A stretch of 64,000 nucleotides of DNA from Lachnospiraceae bacterium (GCA_910575475.1 CAJTGD010000004.1:1-64000); one strand, 5' to 3'; shown: positions 8,401-17,668, counted from the first letter of the stretch. The notes: generated from the letters alone by a model not told the origin. Program-made: numbers and translations.

Positions 8401-8420
8401 TATAATAAAAGCAACTTAAG
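8401..8420 (+). promoter_or_regulatory. -10 box plus CAACTTAAGG motif shared with the second GH65 operon
   Basis: TATAAT at 8401-8406 is followed five bases later by CAACTTAAGG. The same -10 box, spacing and motif occur at 30650-30670 upstream of the paralogous operon. No good -35 box is present, as expected for promoters that need an AraC-type activator. Confidence 0.6.
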
Positions 8421-8432
8421 GCAAGGCAAATT

Positions 8433-8546
8433 AGGTAGTGTAAAGTATCGTATGAAAAAATGATACGGGTATTGCCCGCATTAAAAATCTGCTTCGCAGA
8501 TGGCGGGCAAGTAGGCAATCAATTTGCTGCGCAAATTGGTTACAAA
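8433..8546 (+). repeat. 5'-leader palindromic element, copy B
   Basis: Nearly identical to copy A (2337-2450, opposite strand) and similar to copy C (20806-20914). The nested GCCCGC/GCGGGC stem, inner CTGCTTCGCAG hairpin and CAATTTGC/GCAAATTG hairpin are all intact. It ends in GGTTACAAA ten or so bases before GAGAGGAG and the ATG at 8566, so it would form the 5' untranslated leader of the binding-protein mRNA. Confidence 0.9.
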
Positions 8547-8565
8547 TTAAGAGAGGAGAAACATT

Positions 8566-9840
8566 ATGAAAAAGAAATTAGTGAGTGTATTGCTGTGTGC
8601 CGCGATGGTGATGGGAATGACCGCAGGCTGCGGGAAGGATTCCTCAGAAGCAGAGCCGGAGCAGCAGACGGCAGGCGGGGACGGCACGGCAAAAATCCGT
8701 ATGACCTACTGGAACAGTGAGGACACGGTAAAATCACTGCTGGAATATCTAAAGGAAGAGGTTCCGGATGTGGAGATCGAATTTCAATTCATTGACAATT
8801 CCAACTACGATACCGTAGTCGATACACAGTTATCCGCAGAGGAAGGGCCGGACATTATCTGCGAATCCCCGGCCTCCGCATTAAAGCATGCAAAATTAGG
8901 TTATCTTGCGGAAGTCAACGACTTAGGAGCAAAGTATTCCGACGCCGGAACCAGTGTATACAGCTATGATGGCAATATTTACGCATTGCCGGGGATCAGC
9001 TGGTTTGAGGGAATCTACTACAACAAGCAGTTGTTTGAGGACAATGACATCGAGATTCCGACCACATTTGACGAGTACATTACTATATGTAAAAAATTCC
9101 AGGAGCTTGGGATCAAACCGCTTGCGGCAGGCTTAAAGTCCTGGGAGCCTATGCTGAAAAACTCTATGGCATTTGTGACAGCGGATTATCTGTCAACGGA
9201 CGAGGGAAAATCCTTCGGCGAAGATTACCGCAACGGCGAGGCGTCGCTGGACGGCACCTGGAATAAATATTTAGAAACATGGTCCCAGATGATCACAGAA
9301 GGAATCTATACCACGGATATGACAGGAACTGACCATGACCAGGCGCTGGAAGAATTTGCGACAGGCAAGGCGGCAATGTTCTGCTCCGGCCCCTGGGATC
9401 TGGAAACGATCACCAGCAAGAATCCGGATCTCAAGATTGATATGATGCCCTTCAACGGGACGAAGGCAAGCGACGGATGGCTGATCGGCGGCCCCGGCTG
9501 CGGATTTGCGGTGAACGAGTCCTCAAAGAATAAGGATGCGGCGAAAAAGGTACTGGAAGCAATCTCTACGGTAGAAGGCCAGGAAGCATTCTGGCAGGAT
9601 AACCAGGGCGGATCATCCTACCTTGACGGGGCGGAGTTTGAACTTCCCGAGGCATATGCGAGCGCGGCAAAGACACTGGCGGCAGGAAATGTATACTGCC
9701 CCTGGAACGAATGGGGCGACGCGGCAGGCGCGCACGAGACCTACGGAACGGAAATGCAGTCCTATCTTCTGGGAGAGCAGGATATCAGCCAGACATTGAA
9801 AAATGTGGATACTGAAGTAAAGGAATTGCTTGAGAAATAA
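8566..9840 (+). CDS. sugar ABC transporter substrate-binding lipoprotein
   Basis: 424 residues, extracellular binding protein family 1. A lipoprotein signal peptide ends in MTAGC, with the lipidated cysteine at residue 22, followed by a Ser/Glu-rich linker. The mature part carries family features such as DIICESPASALK, YALPGISWFEGIYYNKQLF and AAMFCSGPWDLETI. It captures an oligosaccharide outside the membrane and hands it to the permeases at 9923 and 10819. The GH65 enzyme in the same operon suggests an alpha-linked gluco-oligosaccharide. Element copy B forms its leader. A terminator-like hairpin separates it from the permeases, probably to give more binding protein than permease. Confidence 0.93.
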   Translation: MKKKLVSVLLCAAMVMGMTAGCGKDSSEAEPEQQTAGGDGTAKIRMTYWNSEDTVKSLLEYLKEEVPDVEIEFQFIDNSNYDTVVDTQLSAEEGPDIICESPASALKHAKLGYLAEVNDLGAKYSDAGTSVYSYDGNIYALPGISWFEGIYYNKQLFEDNDIEIPTTFDEYITICKKFQELGIKPLAAGLKSWEPMLKNSMAFVTADYLSTDEGKSFGEDYRNGEASLDGTWNKYLETWSQMITEGIYTTDMTGTDHDQALEEFATGKAAMFCSGPWDLETITSKNPDLKIDMMPFNGTKASDGWLIGGPGCGFAVNESSKNKDAAKKVLEAISTVEGQEAFWQDNQGGSSYLDGAEFELPEAYASAAKTLAAGNVYCPWNEWGDAAGAHETYGTEMQSYLLGEQDISQTLKNVDTEVKELLEK

Positions 9841-9866
9841 AGAAGAGATAAAGAGTTGAAGAGTTG

Positions 9867-9908
9867 AAAATACCCTTCATGTCAGTCATGGCAGAAGGGT
9901 ATTTTTTT
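9867..9908 (+). terminator. intra-operon attenuating terminator
   Basis: AAAATACCCTTC (9867-9878) pairs with GAAGGGTATTTT (9894-9905), in a run of T to 9908. It lies between binding protein and first permease, where partial termination is commonly used to lower permease expression. Confidence 0.85.
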
Positions 9909-9922
9909 AACAGGAGGGGCTT

Positions 9923-10822
9923 ATGACGAAAAAAAGAAAGCTGAGGCCGGGAGAGCTGGGAAAATATTTTCTGTTTTTTATCCTTCCGGCACTGGTGATA
10001 TATTTATTGTTTAGTATCGCGCCGTTTTTGTATACGATTTATTACAGCTTTACCGATTATACGGATATGAATCCGGTGAACCTGCATTTTGTCGGCTTGA
10101 AGAATTATATCAAGGTGTTTCAGACGCCCTTAATGCTGACCGCGATCAAAAATTCCGTGATCTACGCTATTTTGCTGACCGGCTTCCAGACAATGCTTGG
10201 CCTGCCGCTGGCAGTCATTTTGAATAAAAAGCTGAAAACGAGAAATCTTCTCAGGGCCGTGTTCTTTTTTCCGGCGGTGTTCAGCTCGCTGATCATCGGA
10301 TATCTGTGGAATTTTATCATGTCCTCTTCGGACTTCGGGCTGATCAATAACCTGCTGCACCAGCTCGGCATGGGAACCGTAAACTTTTTTACGTCCAAAA
10401 ATGCTTTATATTCTGTGATCCTTACGCAGATCTGGCAGTGGACCGGGTGGGCTATGGTCATCTACCTGGCGAATCTGCAGAGCATATCGCCGGATCTGTA
10501 CGAGGCGGCGGATATCGACGGGGCAACCGGCATACAGAAATTTTTCCGGGTCACGCTGCCGCTGATGTGCCCGTCGGTCAAGATCATCGTAGTGACCGGA
10601 CTGATCGGCGGCATGAAGGTATTTGACATTATTTACTCCATGACGTCGGGCGGCCCGGGAGACGCGACCCAGACCGTTATGATGGTCATGATGAAAAAAG
10701 GAATTTCCGACGGATTTTACAGTACAGGTTCGGCATTCGGCGTCTGCTTTTTCGTGATCGTATTATTGATCAGTGCGGTTGTTACAAAGCTAATGGGGAA
10801 ATGGAGTGAGGCGATACAATGA
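9923..10822 (+). CDS. sugar ABC transporter permease (MalF/UgpA-type)
   Basis: 299 residues with six membrane segments, beginning FFILPALVIYLLFSIAPFLYTIYYSF. The cytoplasmic EAA loop reads YEAADIDGATGIQKFFRVTLP, the site that contacts the shared ATPase. The ATPase is not encoded here, as is usual for this transporter class, which borrows a common MsmK-type protein. The start ATG at 9923 has AGGAGGGG upstream. It overlaps the next permease by four bases. Confidence 0.92.
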   Translation: MTKKRKLRPGELGKYFLFFILPALVIYLLFSIAPFLYTIYYSFTDYTDMNPVNLHFVGLKNYIKVFQTPLMLTAIKNSVIYAILLTGFQTMLGLPLAVILNKKLKTRNLLRAVFFFPAVFSSLIIGYLWNFIMSSSDFGLINNLLHQLGMGTVNFFTSKNALYSVILTQIWQWTGWAMVIYLANLQSISPDLYEAADIDGATGIQKFFRVTLPLMCPSVKIIVVTGLIGGMKVFDIIYSMTSGGPGDATQTVMMVMMKKGISDGFYSTGSAFGVCFFVIVLLISAVVTKLMGKWSEAIQ

Positions 10823-11649
10823 AAAAAACAAAGAGAAATTTAAGACTGACAGAGATCGGCATGATCATTGTCGCGGTGATCTGGTTTATTCCGATCTATT
10901 ATCTGATCGTTACGACCTTGAAGAATCCGCAGGAGGCGACGGAGGGGCCGCTGGCATTTCCGAGGGTGCTGCGGATGGTGAACTATGCGGAAGCGTGGGT
11001 GAAAATGGAGTATCCCCGGGCCTTTGCCAATACATTTATCATAACGGCGTCCGCGGTGCTTCTGATCGTCATATTCGGCTCCATGGCGGGGTACGCGCTG
11101 GCAAGGACGAAATCCAGACTTGGAAATAGGGTATTTCTTCTGTTCCTCGCAGGGCTGATCGTGCCCTTCCAGATGAACATCGTAAGCCTTTATAAAATTG
11201 TAAAAAGTTTTGGGCTGATGAACACGCTGTTTGCCGTGATCCTGGTGGACGCGGCCATCAATACGCCGCAGGCCATCTTTCTGTTTAAGGAGTTTATAGA
11301 ATCTACAATCCCAAAGGAGCTTGAGGAGGCTGCGGCGATCGACGGGTGCTCGGTGGTAAAACGCTTTTTTGTCATTGTGCTTCCCTTATTAAAGCCGGTC
11401 ATCTCTACCGTGGTGATCATCGTGACACTGAATGTATGGAATGAATTTATGACTCCGCTGCTGTTCCTGCAGAGCAGGGAAAACGGCGTGATCCTGCAGG
11501 AGGTCACGAGAAATATCGGGCAGTTTGCGACAGACTGGACGGCATTATTCCCCATGCTGATGCTCGGGGTGGCTCCGCTCATGATCTTCTACATCTTTAT
11601 GCAGAAGTATATCATTGCAGGCGTGGCGGCCGGCGCGGTGAAAGGTTAG
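10819..11649 (+). CDS. sugar ABC transporter permease (MalG/UgpE-type)
   Basis: 276 residues with six membrane segments. The EAA loop is LEEAAAIDGCSVVKRFFVIV, and the C terminus is the family-typical IIAGVAAGAVKG. It pairs with the permease at 9923 to make the channel. Its ATG overlaps the previous stop, and the PIG-L gene begins 11 bases after it, so one transcript is likely. Confidence 0.92.
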   Translation: MKKTKRNLRLTEIGMIIVAVIWFIPIYYLIVTTLKNPQEATEGPLAFPRVLRMVNYAEAWVKMEYPRAFANTFIITASAVLLIVIFGSMAGYALARTKSRLGNRVFLLFLAGLIVPFQMNIVSLYKIVKSFGLMNTLFAVILVDAAINTPQAIFLFKEFIESTIPKELEEAAAIDGCSVVKRFFVIVLPLLKPVISTVVIIVTLNVWNEFMTPLLFLQSRENGVILQEVTRNIGQFATDWTALFPMLMLGVAPLMIFYIFMQKYIIAGVAAGAVKG

Positions 11650-11659
11650 GTGAGCCTGT

Positions 11660-12523
11660 ATGAAGGAATTGAAGATAGATGCAGACTTTGGAAGTATTAT
11701 GGTGATCGTGCCCCATCAGGACGACGAGATCCTGATGACCGCAGGGGTTTTGTACCAGGCGGTAAAGAAGGGACTTCAGGTGCGTGTTGTGATGGTGACT
11801 AACGGGGATTGTGACTGCCCGGACTACACAAAGGGAAGAGCTCGTTTAAGGGAAACGATTGCAGGCTGCAGGGTTCTGGGACTTGGAGAGGAGCAATTGA
11901 TCTTTCTGGGATATGCGGACACCGGCATGCCGCCGGAGGAGAGCTTTGTGACTCATCTGTTTGAAGAAAGAGATACCTCGAGGATCTATCCCTCTCATTG
12001 CTCCGGGGTCACATACGGGCTGGAGGAAAAGCCGGAATTTCATATGGAAACATGGGGGGAGCACGCCCCCTATTCCAGGGAAATGTTAAAGGCGGATCTG
12101 ATACAGGTGATTGAAACGTACCGTCCCCGGAATATATTTACCACCTCAGAATTTGACATGCATGGGGATCATTCCGGATTGTACAGGTTTTTACAGGAAG
12201 TATTGGCGGAAATGGGAGAAGAGGATGGAAGTCTCCCGCAGGTATACTGCGGCCTGGTACATTCCGGAGCGGGAGACGACGATTGGCCTGTCCCGGATAC
12301 GGAACGATTTGACTGCCCACGGGGCTTCGAGGCGGATACAACATACCAGTGGAGCGACCGGCTGATCCTGCCGATGCCGGAGGAGCTTCAAAGAAGCGCC
12401 GGGACCAGGAATCTGAAATACCAGGCGCTGCTGCAATACGAGACTGCATTGGAGCCCAATGCGTATGAGTTCCTGATGGCATTTGTCAAGGATGAGGAAA
12501 TATTTTGGAGGGGATGCATTTGA
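11660..12523 (+). CDS. PIG-L/LmbE-family zinc-dependent N-deacetylase
   Basis: 287 residues. The zinc and catalytic motif PHQDDE lies at about residues 19-24, and a distal HGDH motif supplies the third ligand, both as in LmbE/MshB/PIG-L enzymes that remove acetyl from N-acetylglucosamine-containing substrates. No signal peptide is seen, so it acts inside the cell on imported material. It sits between the permeases and the GH65 gene, overlapping the latter, which implies that the imported sugar carries an N-acetyl (or similar acyl) group. The paralogous operon at 30764-37168 lacks this gene, the main functional difference between the two. Some PIG-L proteins act on other acylated amines, so the exact substrate is open. 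Confidence 0.85.
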   Translation: MKELKIDADFGSIMVIVPHQDDEILMTAGVLYQAVKKGLQVRVVMVTNGDCDCPDYTKGRARLRETIAGCRVLGLGEEQLIFLGYADTGMPPEESFVTHLFEERDTSRIYPSHCSGVTYGLEEKPEFHMETWGEHAPYSREMLKADLIQVIETYRPRNIFTTSEFDMHGDHSGLYRFLQEVLAEMGEEDGSLPQVYCGLVHSGAGDDDWPVPDTERFDCPRGFEADTTYQWSDRLILPMPEELQRSAGTRNLKYQALLQYETALEPNAYEFLMAFVKDEEIFWRGCI

Positions 12524-14865
12524 ATACAGAGAGACGACCGATTTATCCGGTGGAACCGTGGACCATTACGGAGACTTCTTTTGACAGGGCCAATAACTAC
12601 AGGAATGAGACTACATTCGCCTTGTCCAACGGGTATATAGGAACCCGGGGAACCTATGAGGAGGCATATCCGTTTGATATCGATACTGGGCTGGAAGGAA
12701 ATTTTGTGAACGGGTTTTATGAAAGCGGGGAGATCCGGTACGGGGAAGCGAATTTTGGTTCCCCGCTTCGCAGCCAGTCCTTGTTAAACCTTCCCAATAT
12801 GAAGGAAACGAGGTTATACATCGGAGACGAGCTTTTCAGCATGGAAGAGGGAAAAACAGAAGCCTACTCCAGAACGCTGCATCTGAAAGACGGCGTTTTG
12901 GAGCGGAAGCTGATCTGGACGTCCCCCTTAGGCAAACGGGTTCAGATTCAGATCAAAAGGCTGGTATCCTTTGAACTGAAAAATATCATGGCCATTTGCT
13001 ACCAGGTGACTCCCCTCAATTTTTCAGGGGAGATCCGGTTTACATCGAGACTCCAGGCAGATGTGGAAAACCATACGAGAAAGACCAATCCCATTGTGGA
13101 TTACGGGCCTTTTGGCAGGAGATTGGAACCGCTCCGGCTGGTTTCCGAACAAAATCGTCTGTACTACAGAGGAATCACCAAGGGCAGCAGACTGACGCTG
13201 GCCTGCGGCTGCAGCCATCAGACAGATGAGGAGATTGTAAAGACGACCGAAACGGCCACAGGGCTGGAAGCGGAGGCGGGCTTTACAGTCTGCGGGAAGC
13301 AGGGGCAGGCCGTCAGATTGGAAAAAATGCTCTGTTATTCGTCGGATTTGGATATGGAGCCGGGAAAGCTGGATCAGTTTGTCAAGGAAACGCTGGATCT
13401 TGCGGAGAAAAAAGGGTATGCAGAGCTGGAGAAAAGCCAGAAGGAATATCTCCGCCGGTTTTGGGATACGGCGGATATCCGGATTCAGGGAAAGGACAGC
13501 GAGGCTTTGCAGCAGGGAATCCGTTTCAACCTGTTTCATATTCTGCAGTCCGCGGGAAGGGACGGAAGGACCGGAATGGGTGCGAAAGGGCTGTCAGGAG
13601 AGGGATATGAAGGGCACTATTTCTGGGATACGGAGATGTATGTGCTGCCGGTGTTTGTGTATACCGAGCCGGAGACTGCCAGGCGGCTTTTGGACTACCG
13701 GTACGGCACTCTGGAACAGGCCAGGGAAAGGGCCCGGATTCTGGGGCATGACAAAGGCGCTTTGTTCCCCTGGCGTACCATCAACGGGGAGGAGGCGTCC
13801 ACCTATTATCCGCTGGGAACCGCCCAGTACCATATCAACGCGGATATCGCCTATGCCCTGTCCCTGTACCTGCAGGTCACAGGCGATACAGACTACTTGA
13901 AAGAAAAGGGGGCGGAAATTCTCATCGAGACCGCCCGGGTCTGGGCGGACGCGGGCAGCTTTGCGGAGTGCAAAGGGGGCAGATACTGTATCTGCAGCGT
14001 GACCGGGCCGGACGAATACAATGTGCTTGTGGACAATAATTTTTACACAAACCTGATGGCCAGGGAGAATCTCCGGGACGCGAAGGGTGCGGTGGAATAT
14101 CTGACCCGCTATGACAGGGAAGCGCTTGCCCGCCTGGAAAAGAAACTGGATTTTTCGGTGGAGGAATTGAAGCTCTGGCAGAGGATCATAGATCACATGT
14201 ATTTTCCATATGACGAAGCCCGGCAGGTCTACCCCCTTGACGATGGGTTTATGATGCGCAGGCCCTGGGACGAATCGAGGATACCTGAGGAGAAACGGGC
14301 ATGGCTGTATGAGAATTATCATCCGCTGTTTATTATGCGGCACCGGATGTCCAAGCAGGCCGACGCCATCCTGGGGATGTATCTGCACAGCCATCTTTTT
14401 ACCAAGGAAGAGATCCGGCGGAATTACGACTTTTACCAGGAAGTGACCCTCCATCATTCTTCCCTGTCTACCTGTATTTTCGGCATTGTGGCATGTGACA
14501 TCGGGTACTATGACGAGGCTTACCGGTATTTTTCACAGTCGGCTAGGATGGACCTGGATGATTACCATCACAATTTTTATGCCGGTATCCACGGGGCAAA
14601 CATGGCGGGCACATGGCAGGCGATCGTCAACGGATTTGCCGGAATGCGCTGCCAGGAGTCCAGGCTTACGTTTTCCACCTCTCTTCCGGCGGACTGGGAA
14701 AGCTATACCTTTAAGATCCGGTATCAAGGCGCCCTTCTAAAAGTCGCTGTAACCAGGGAGCAGGCGGAGTTTGTGCTGGAAGCCGGGGAGAGGATCACAT
14801 TTTATCTCGGAGGCCGGGAGGTGACTCTGGAGGGAAACGGAGGAATGTACGTTGAAAAAATATAA
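12520..14865 (+). CDS. GH65 glycoside phosphorylase, first paralogue
   Basis: About 781 residues, the usual length for GH65 maltose/kojibiose/nigerose-type phosphorylases. The (alpha/alpha)6 barrel carries the catalytic acid Glu in VTGPDEYN (about residue 499) and the phosphate-binding LHHSSLST segment. It should cleave an alpha-glucoside with phosphate, giving beta-glucose 1-phosphate. I favour the TTG start at 12520 (GGAGG eight bases upstream) over ATG 12514, which abuts the Shine-Dalgarno. It overlaps both neighbours. The stretch from about 13455 to 14600 is almost identical in DNA to the second copy at 33961, while the ends differ much more. Substrate specificity cannot be fixed from sequence by eye. 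Confidence 0.9.
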   Translation: MNTERRPIYPVEPWTITETSFDRANNYRNETTFALSNGYIGTRGTYEEAYPFDIDTGLEGNFVNGFYESGEIRYGEANFGSPLRSQSLLNLPNMKETRLYIGDELFSMEEGKTEAYSRTLHLKDGVLERKLIWTSPLGKRVQIQIKRLVSFELKNIMAICYQVTPLNFSGEIRFTSRLQADVENHTRKTNPIVDYGPFGRRLEPLRLVSEQNRLYYRGITKGSRLTLACGCSHQTDEEIVKTTETATGLEAEAGFTVCGKQGQAVRLEKMLCYSSDLDMEPGKLDQFVKETLDLAEKKGYAELEKSQKEYLRRFWDTADIRIQGKDSEALQQGIRFNLFHILQSAGRDGRTGMGAKGLSGEGYEGHYFWDTEMYVLPVFVYTEPETARRLLDYRYGTLEQARERARILGHDKGALFPWRTINGEEASTYYPLGTAQYHINADIAYALSLYLQVTGDTDYLKEKGAEILIETARVWADAGSFAECKGGRYCICSVTGPDEYNVLVDNNFYTNLMARENLRDAKGAVEYLTRYDREALARLEKKLDFSVEELKLWQRIIDHMYFPYDEARQVYPLDDGFMMRRPWDESRIPEEKRAWLYENYHPLFIMRHRMSKQADAILGMYLHSHLFTKEEIRRNYDFYQEVTLHHSSLSTCIFGIVACDIGYYDEAYRYFSQSARMDLDDYHHNFYAGIHGANMAGTWQAIVNGFAGMRCQESRLTFSTSLPADWESYTFKIRYQGALLKVAVTREQAEFVLEAGERITFYLGGREVTLEGNGGMYVEKI

Positions 14866-15721
14866 GGCTGTGTTTTTTGACTGGGACGGAACGGCGGTCA
14901 TGTCCCGAAAAGCGCCGGTGGAAGAGGCCGTAAAGGCGATGGGGCCGCTTCTGGATGAGGGAATCAGGCTTGCGGTGATCAGCGGGACGACCATCGAGAA
15001 TATCGCGGGAGGGCGGATCGAAGCATATTTTACCGAAAAGCAGCTTGAGAATCTGTACCTGGGACTGGGGCGCGGGGCTTACAATTATGCATTTAAAGAA
15101 GGAAAGCCATACTGTTTTCAGGACCGGATACCGGAGGAAGAGACCCTCCTGGATATCCACAGGATCTGTTTTGATATCCATCTCGAATTGAAGGAGAGAT
15201 ACGGATTTGACACGGACATTGTATTCAGCAGGCCCAACTACTGCAAGATTGATCTGATGGTAGGAAATGGAAGGGGAGACAACTTGTTTCTCCAGGAAAG
15301 CGAGCTGGAGCTGCTGAAAAAATCCATGGCGGAGCATGGGATGGACGGCGGGTTAAAGCTGCTCATGGAACTGGCAGAGCGCATCGGGAAAAAATACGGG
15401 ATCGTGGTTGTGCCTACGTGCGACGCCAAATATCTGGAGGTGGGGATTTCCAGTAAGAGCGACAACGCGGATGTGATCTTTGGGCGGATTCAGGAGGAAA
15501 CGGAGATCAAGCCGGAAGAATGCGCGTACTGGGGAGACGAATATGTGGGGATCGAGGACGGGATCTTTGGGAGCGACAGCTTCATGCATACGCCGGTGAC
15601 GGCGGCGGGAGACTTTTTTGACGTATCCGAGATCCGCAGCGAGGCCCGCCCGGACTGGGTGCGGGTTGTGGGAGGCGGAGTAGAGGGCTTCCTGGAATTT
15701 CTGCGGGGGCAGCGGAGGTGA
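14852..15721 (+). CDS. HAD-superfamily hydrolase/phosphatase (Cof-like)
   Basis: 289 residues with all four HAD motifs: DWDGT near residue 10 (nucleophile Asp), SGTT (motif II), a Lys in SSKSDN (motif III) and GDEYVGIEDG (motif IV). The large insertion between motifs II and III is a type-II cap, so it is Cof-like rather than a classical beta-phosphoglucomutase. Placed after GH65, it may act on a sugar phosphate made by the pathway. It starts at TTG 14852, overlaps the GH65 end by 14 bases and has GGAGG upstream. The same overlap and start codon recur in the paralogous operon. Confidence 0.82.
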   Translation: MKKYKAVFFDWDGTAVMSRKAPVEEAVKAMGPLLDEGIRLAVISGTTIENIAGGRIEAYFTEKQLENLYLGLGRGAYNYAFKEGKPYCFQDRIPEEETLLDIHRICFDIHLELKERYGFDTDIVFSRPNYCKIDLMVGNGRGDNLFLQESELELLKKSMAEHGMDGGLKLLMELAERIGKKYGIVVVPTCDAKYLEVGISSKSDNADVIFGRIQEETEIKPEECAYWGDEYVGIEDGIFGSDSFMHTPVTAAGDFFDVSEIRSEARPDWVRVVGGGVEGFLEFLRGQRR

Positions 15722-16077
15722 GAGGCTGTGTGAAGCGATACTTGATCTGTAAAACTGCTATAGATAATTTTTTATATAGAACATTTCGCTAAGAAAAAAG
15801 CCGTAATCTAAAGGATGGGATTGCGGCTTTTTATAATGAAATTTTATTGATATTTTTCATTGGTGTACCTGTGTAAAGAGGAAAGTCTGGCCTGCTCATT
15901 ATGGAAGAAACAAAAGATTGCCGGCCTGGCTGAATGCAAAAATATAGAAGAAAAAGAATGAAAATGAGCGTGTAGTGCTATTTTTGAGCGCATAATCCGT
16001 ATCGGAACTTCATTTTGTTTTTTATAATAGAACGGGCAATGACAAAAAAGTGCGTTTTTGAAAGGAGAACAAAAAGT
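15722..16077. other. intergenic region before the YhcH gene
   Basis: The stretch holds the operon terminator and a TATAAT at 16023-16028 upstream of the YhcH-like gene, with no convincing -35 box. No coding frame is supported in the rest. Confidence 0.6.
15794..15834 (+). terminator. Rho-independent terminator of the first GH65 operon
   Basis: AAAAAGCCG at the left pairs with CGGCTTTTT at the right around an imperfect middle, ending in a T-run. It lies about 75 bases after the HAD stop. Confidence 0.85.
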
Positions 16078-16533
16078 ATGATATTCGATGCGATCAGGAA
16101 TAAGGAAAACTACAAGGCGGAAACGAAGATTTATCAGGCGCTGTGCTATCTGGAACAGATCAGCAGATGGGATGAGATCTTACCGGATACAGTGATTCTG
16201 GAGGACTGTATGTTTGCCGGCCCGGTATCGTTTATCAGCAGGGAAGAAAAAGAATGTGTATATGAAGCGCATAAAAAATACATGGATATCCACTATATTA
16301 TGGAAGGAGCGGAAAGAATCGCAACGGCGGACGTGCGCAGCCTGCAGGTCAAAACTCCATACAGTGAGGAAAAGGATATTGGATTTTTCACCGGAGCTGC
16401 ATCCGGAAGCTGCCTTTTAAGGCCCGGGGATTTTATGGTATGTTTTCCAAGCGATGCCCATAAAGTGGCTATGATGGATCAAAGGCCGGAAACCGTAAAG
16501 AAGGTTGTCGTAAAGATCAAAGTTGAAAAGTGA
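16078..16533 (+). CDS. YhcH/YjgK/YiaL-family (DUF386) protein, putative sugar anomerase
   Basis: 151 residues of the cupin-like YhcH family. Conserved elements include the metal-binding and acid residues in EAHKKYMDIHYIMEGAER and the late HK pair in PSDAHKVAM. The E. coli member NanQ speeds anomer conversion of sialic acid, and other members accompany sugar catabolic operons. The start at ATG 16078 has GAAAGGAG. It stands at the head of the second transport locus, just before an AraC regulator. It probably helps process a sugar released after import; the specific sugar is unknown. Confidence 0.85.
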   Translation: MIFDAIRNKENYKAETKIYQALCYLEQISRWDEILPDTVILEDCMFAGPVSFISREEKECVYEAHKKYMDIHYIMEGAERIATADVRSLQVKTPYSEEKDIGFFTGAASGSCLLRPGDFMVCFPSDAHKVAMMDQRPETVKKVVVKIKVEK

Positions 16534-16591
16534 CAATCAAACGGCTTGCCAGATCCATGGCTGCCGCTGTTTTTTATTGCGGGAGGTTAAA

Positions 16592-17446
16592 ATGTCAGCG
16601 ATAGATCACATTCGTTTTACTTTTTTGTTTATTGAGTTTTATTCCATGGGAAAAACATGGGTGTATCCGGAATCCGTTACGCCATACGGCATATTCCGGT
16701 ATATCGTAAAGGGAAGGGCGGAATTTTGCATAGATGACAAAACGATCATTGTGAGAGAAAATCAGATCGTATACATTCCCCAGGGAAGCAGGATGTCCTG
16801 CAAAGTCTGCAGCGAAACGTTCGAGTTTTACAGCATCCGTTTTACAACCTCGGTATTTTATGAGGGCGAGGATGTTCTGACAGAATATTACGGGATTCCA
16901 AGGGTGCTGGAAAATGAAGGGGAAGATATTTTCTTTCAGGAGATTTACAAATGGGTGAGGAAGGACGCAAGGGTCAAAAAATGCTTTGTAAGGGGATACT
17001 TAGACCTACTCATCGGCTCATTGGCCATGCGTGGCAGCAAGGTGGACAAGGATACCGGCGATTTTGTGGGGAATACGGAGGAGAAAGCGCTGAACCACAG
17101 GGCCGCAAAGAACAATGACCAGGTTGATCCGAGAATCTACATGGTGGCGAATTATATTATCCTGCATCCACAGGAAAAATACAATCCGCAGAAGATGGCG
17201 AAGATGGCAGGCTTAAGCAAACAGCGGTTCAGCAGCCTGTTCAAGGAGAATATGGGGAAAAGCCCCATGGCGTATGTGCGGGAAATCCGGCTGACCACGG
17301 CGGCAAGGGCGTTGCTGGTCACCCATGACAACGTGATTGATATCGCGTATCAGTGCGGATATGAGGATACGAATTATTTTATAAGGGAGTTTAAGGCGGC
17401 ATTTGGATTTACGCCGAATCAGTATCGGAAGGTCGCGAGCAAGTGA
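16592..17446 (+). CDS. AraC-family transcriptional regulator
   Basis: 284 residues. The N-terminal cupin-like ligand domain includes GRAEFCIDDKTIIVRENQ and YIPQGSRMSC. The C-terminal double helix-turn-helix comprises NPQKMAKMAGLSKQRFSSLF and IAYQCGYEDTNYFIREFKAAF. The start at ATG 16592 has GGGAGG upstream. It presumably binds a sugar and activates the importer genes starting at 17669; a perfect CAGTTAACTG palindrome at 17633 upstream of those genes is a candidate site. The product is complete. Confidence 0.9.
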   Translation: MSAIDHIRFTFLFIEFYSMGKTWVYPESVTPYGIFRYIVKGRAEFCIDDKTIIVRENQIVYIPQGSRMSCKVCSETFEFYSIRFTTSVFYEGEDVLTEYYGIPRVLENEGEDIFFQEIYKWVRKDARVKKCFVRGYLDLLIGSLAMRGSKVDKDTGDFVGNTEEKALNHRAAKNNDQVDPRIYMVANYIILHPQEKYNPQKMAKMAGLSKQRFSSLFKENMGKSPMAYVREIRLTTAARALLVTHDNVIDIAYQCGYEDTNYFIREFKAAFGFTPNQYRKVASK

Positions 17447-17494
17447 GGCATGGAGAACGCAGGCTGACCGGGAAACGGCAATAAATTGCGGCAG

Positions 17495-17521
17495 CAGTTC
17501 ACAGGCTGACCGGCGAACTAC
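17495..17521 (-). repeat. degenerate copy of the 37-base GC-rich palindrome family
   Basis: The sequence resembles the reverse complement of the palindromes at 22306-22342 and 32153-32189: CAGTTCAC, then AGGCTGACCGGC, then GAACT. Its right arm is partly eroded. Confidence 0.5.
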
Positions 17522-17632
17522 AGAGCATGAGTGCCAGATGCTATTTTTAAGTGTGCCCTTAGTAGATTAGCAGAAAGAATACAGATAAAATAGAAGAAAC
17601 AATTTGATGTGGCCGCATTGAAAAGTAGTAAC

Positions 17633-17642
17633 CAGTTAACTG
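17633..17642. promoter_or_regulatory. candidate operator CAGTTAACTG
   Basis: A perfect 10-bp palindrome about 27 bases upstream of the binding-protein ATG, with TTGAAA upstream that could be a -35 box. Only proximity links it to the AraC protein. Confidence 0.4.
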
Positions 17643-17668
17643 TACAATGAATCAGTGAGGACAAGCTT

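Larger units (their letters stand above)
8242..8565. other. intergenic region upstream of the first GH65 operon
   Basis: This 324-base gap holds the terminator of the kinase gene, a regulated-looking promoter at 8401, and element copy B directly before the ribosome binding site of the binding-protein gene. No gene is seen. Confidence 0.7.

Noticed and set aside
13594..14457. Long minus-strand open frame (287 codons) across the first GH65 gene
   Set aside because: It is the antisense shadow of a strongly supported GH65 coding region, recurs opposite the second copy (35140-35907) simply because the DNA is the same, and encodes no recognisable domain.
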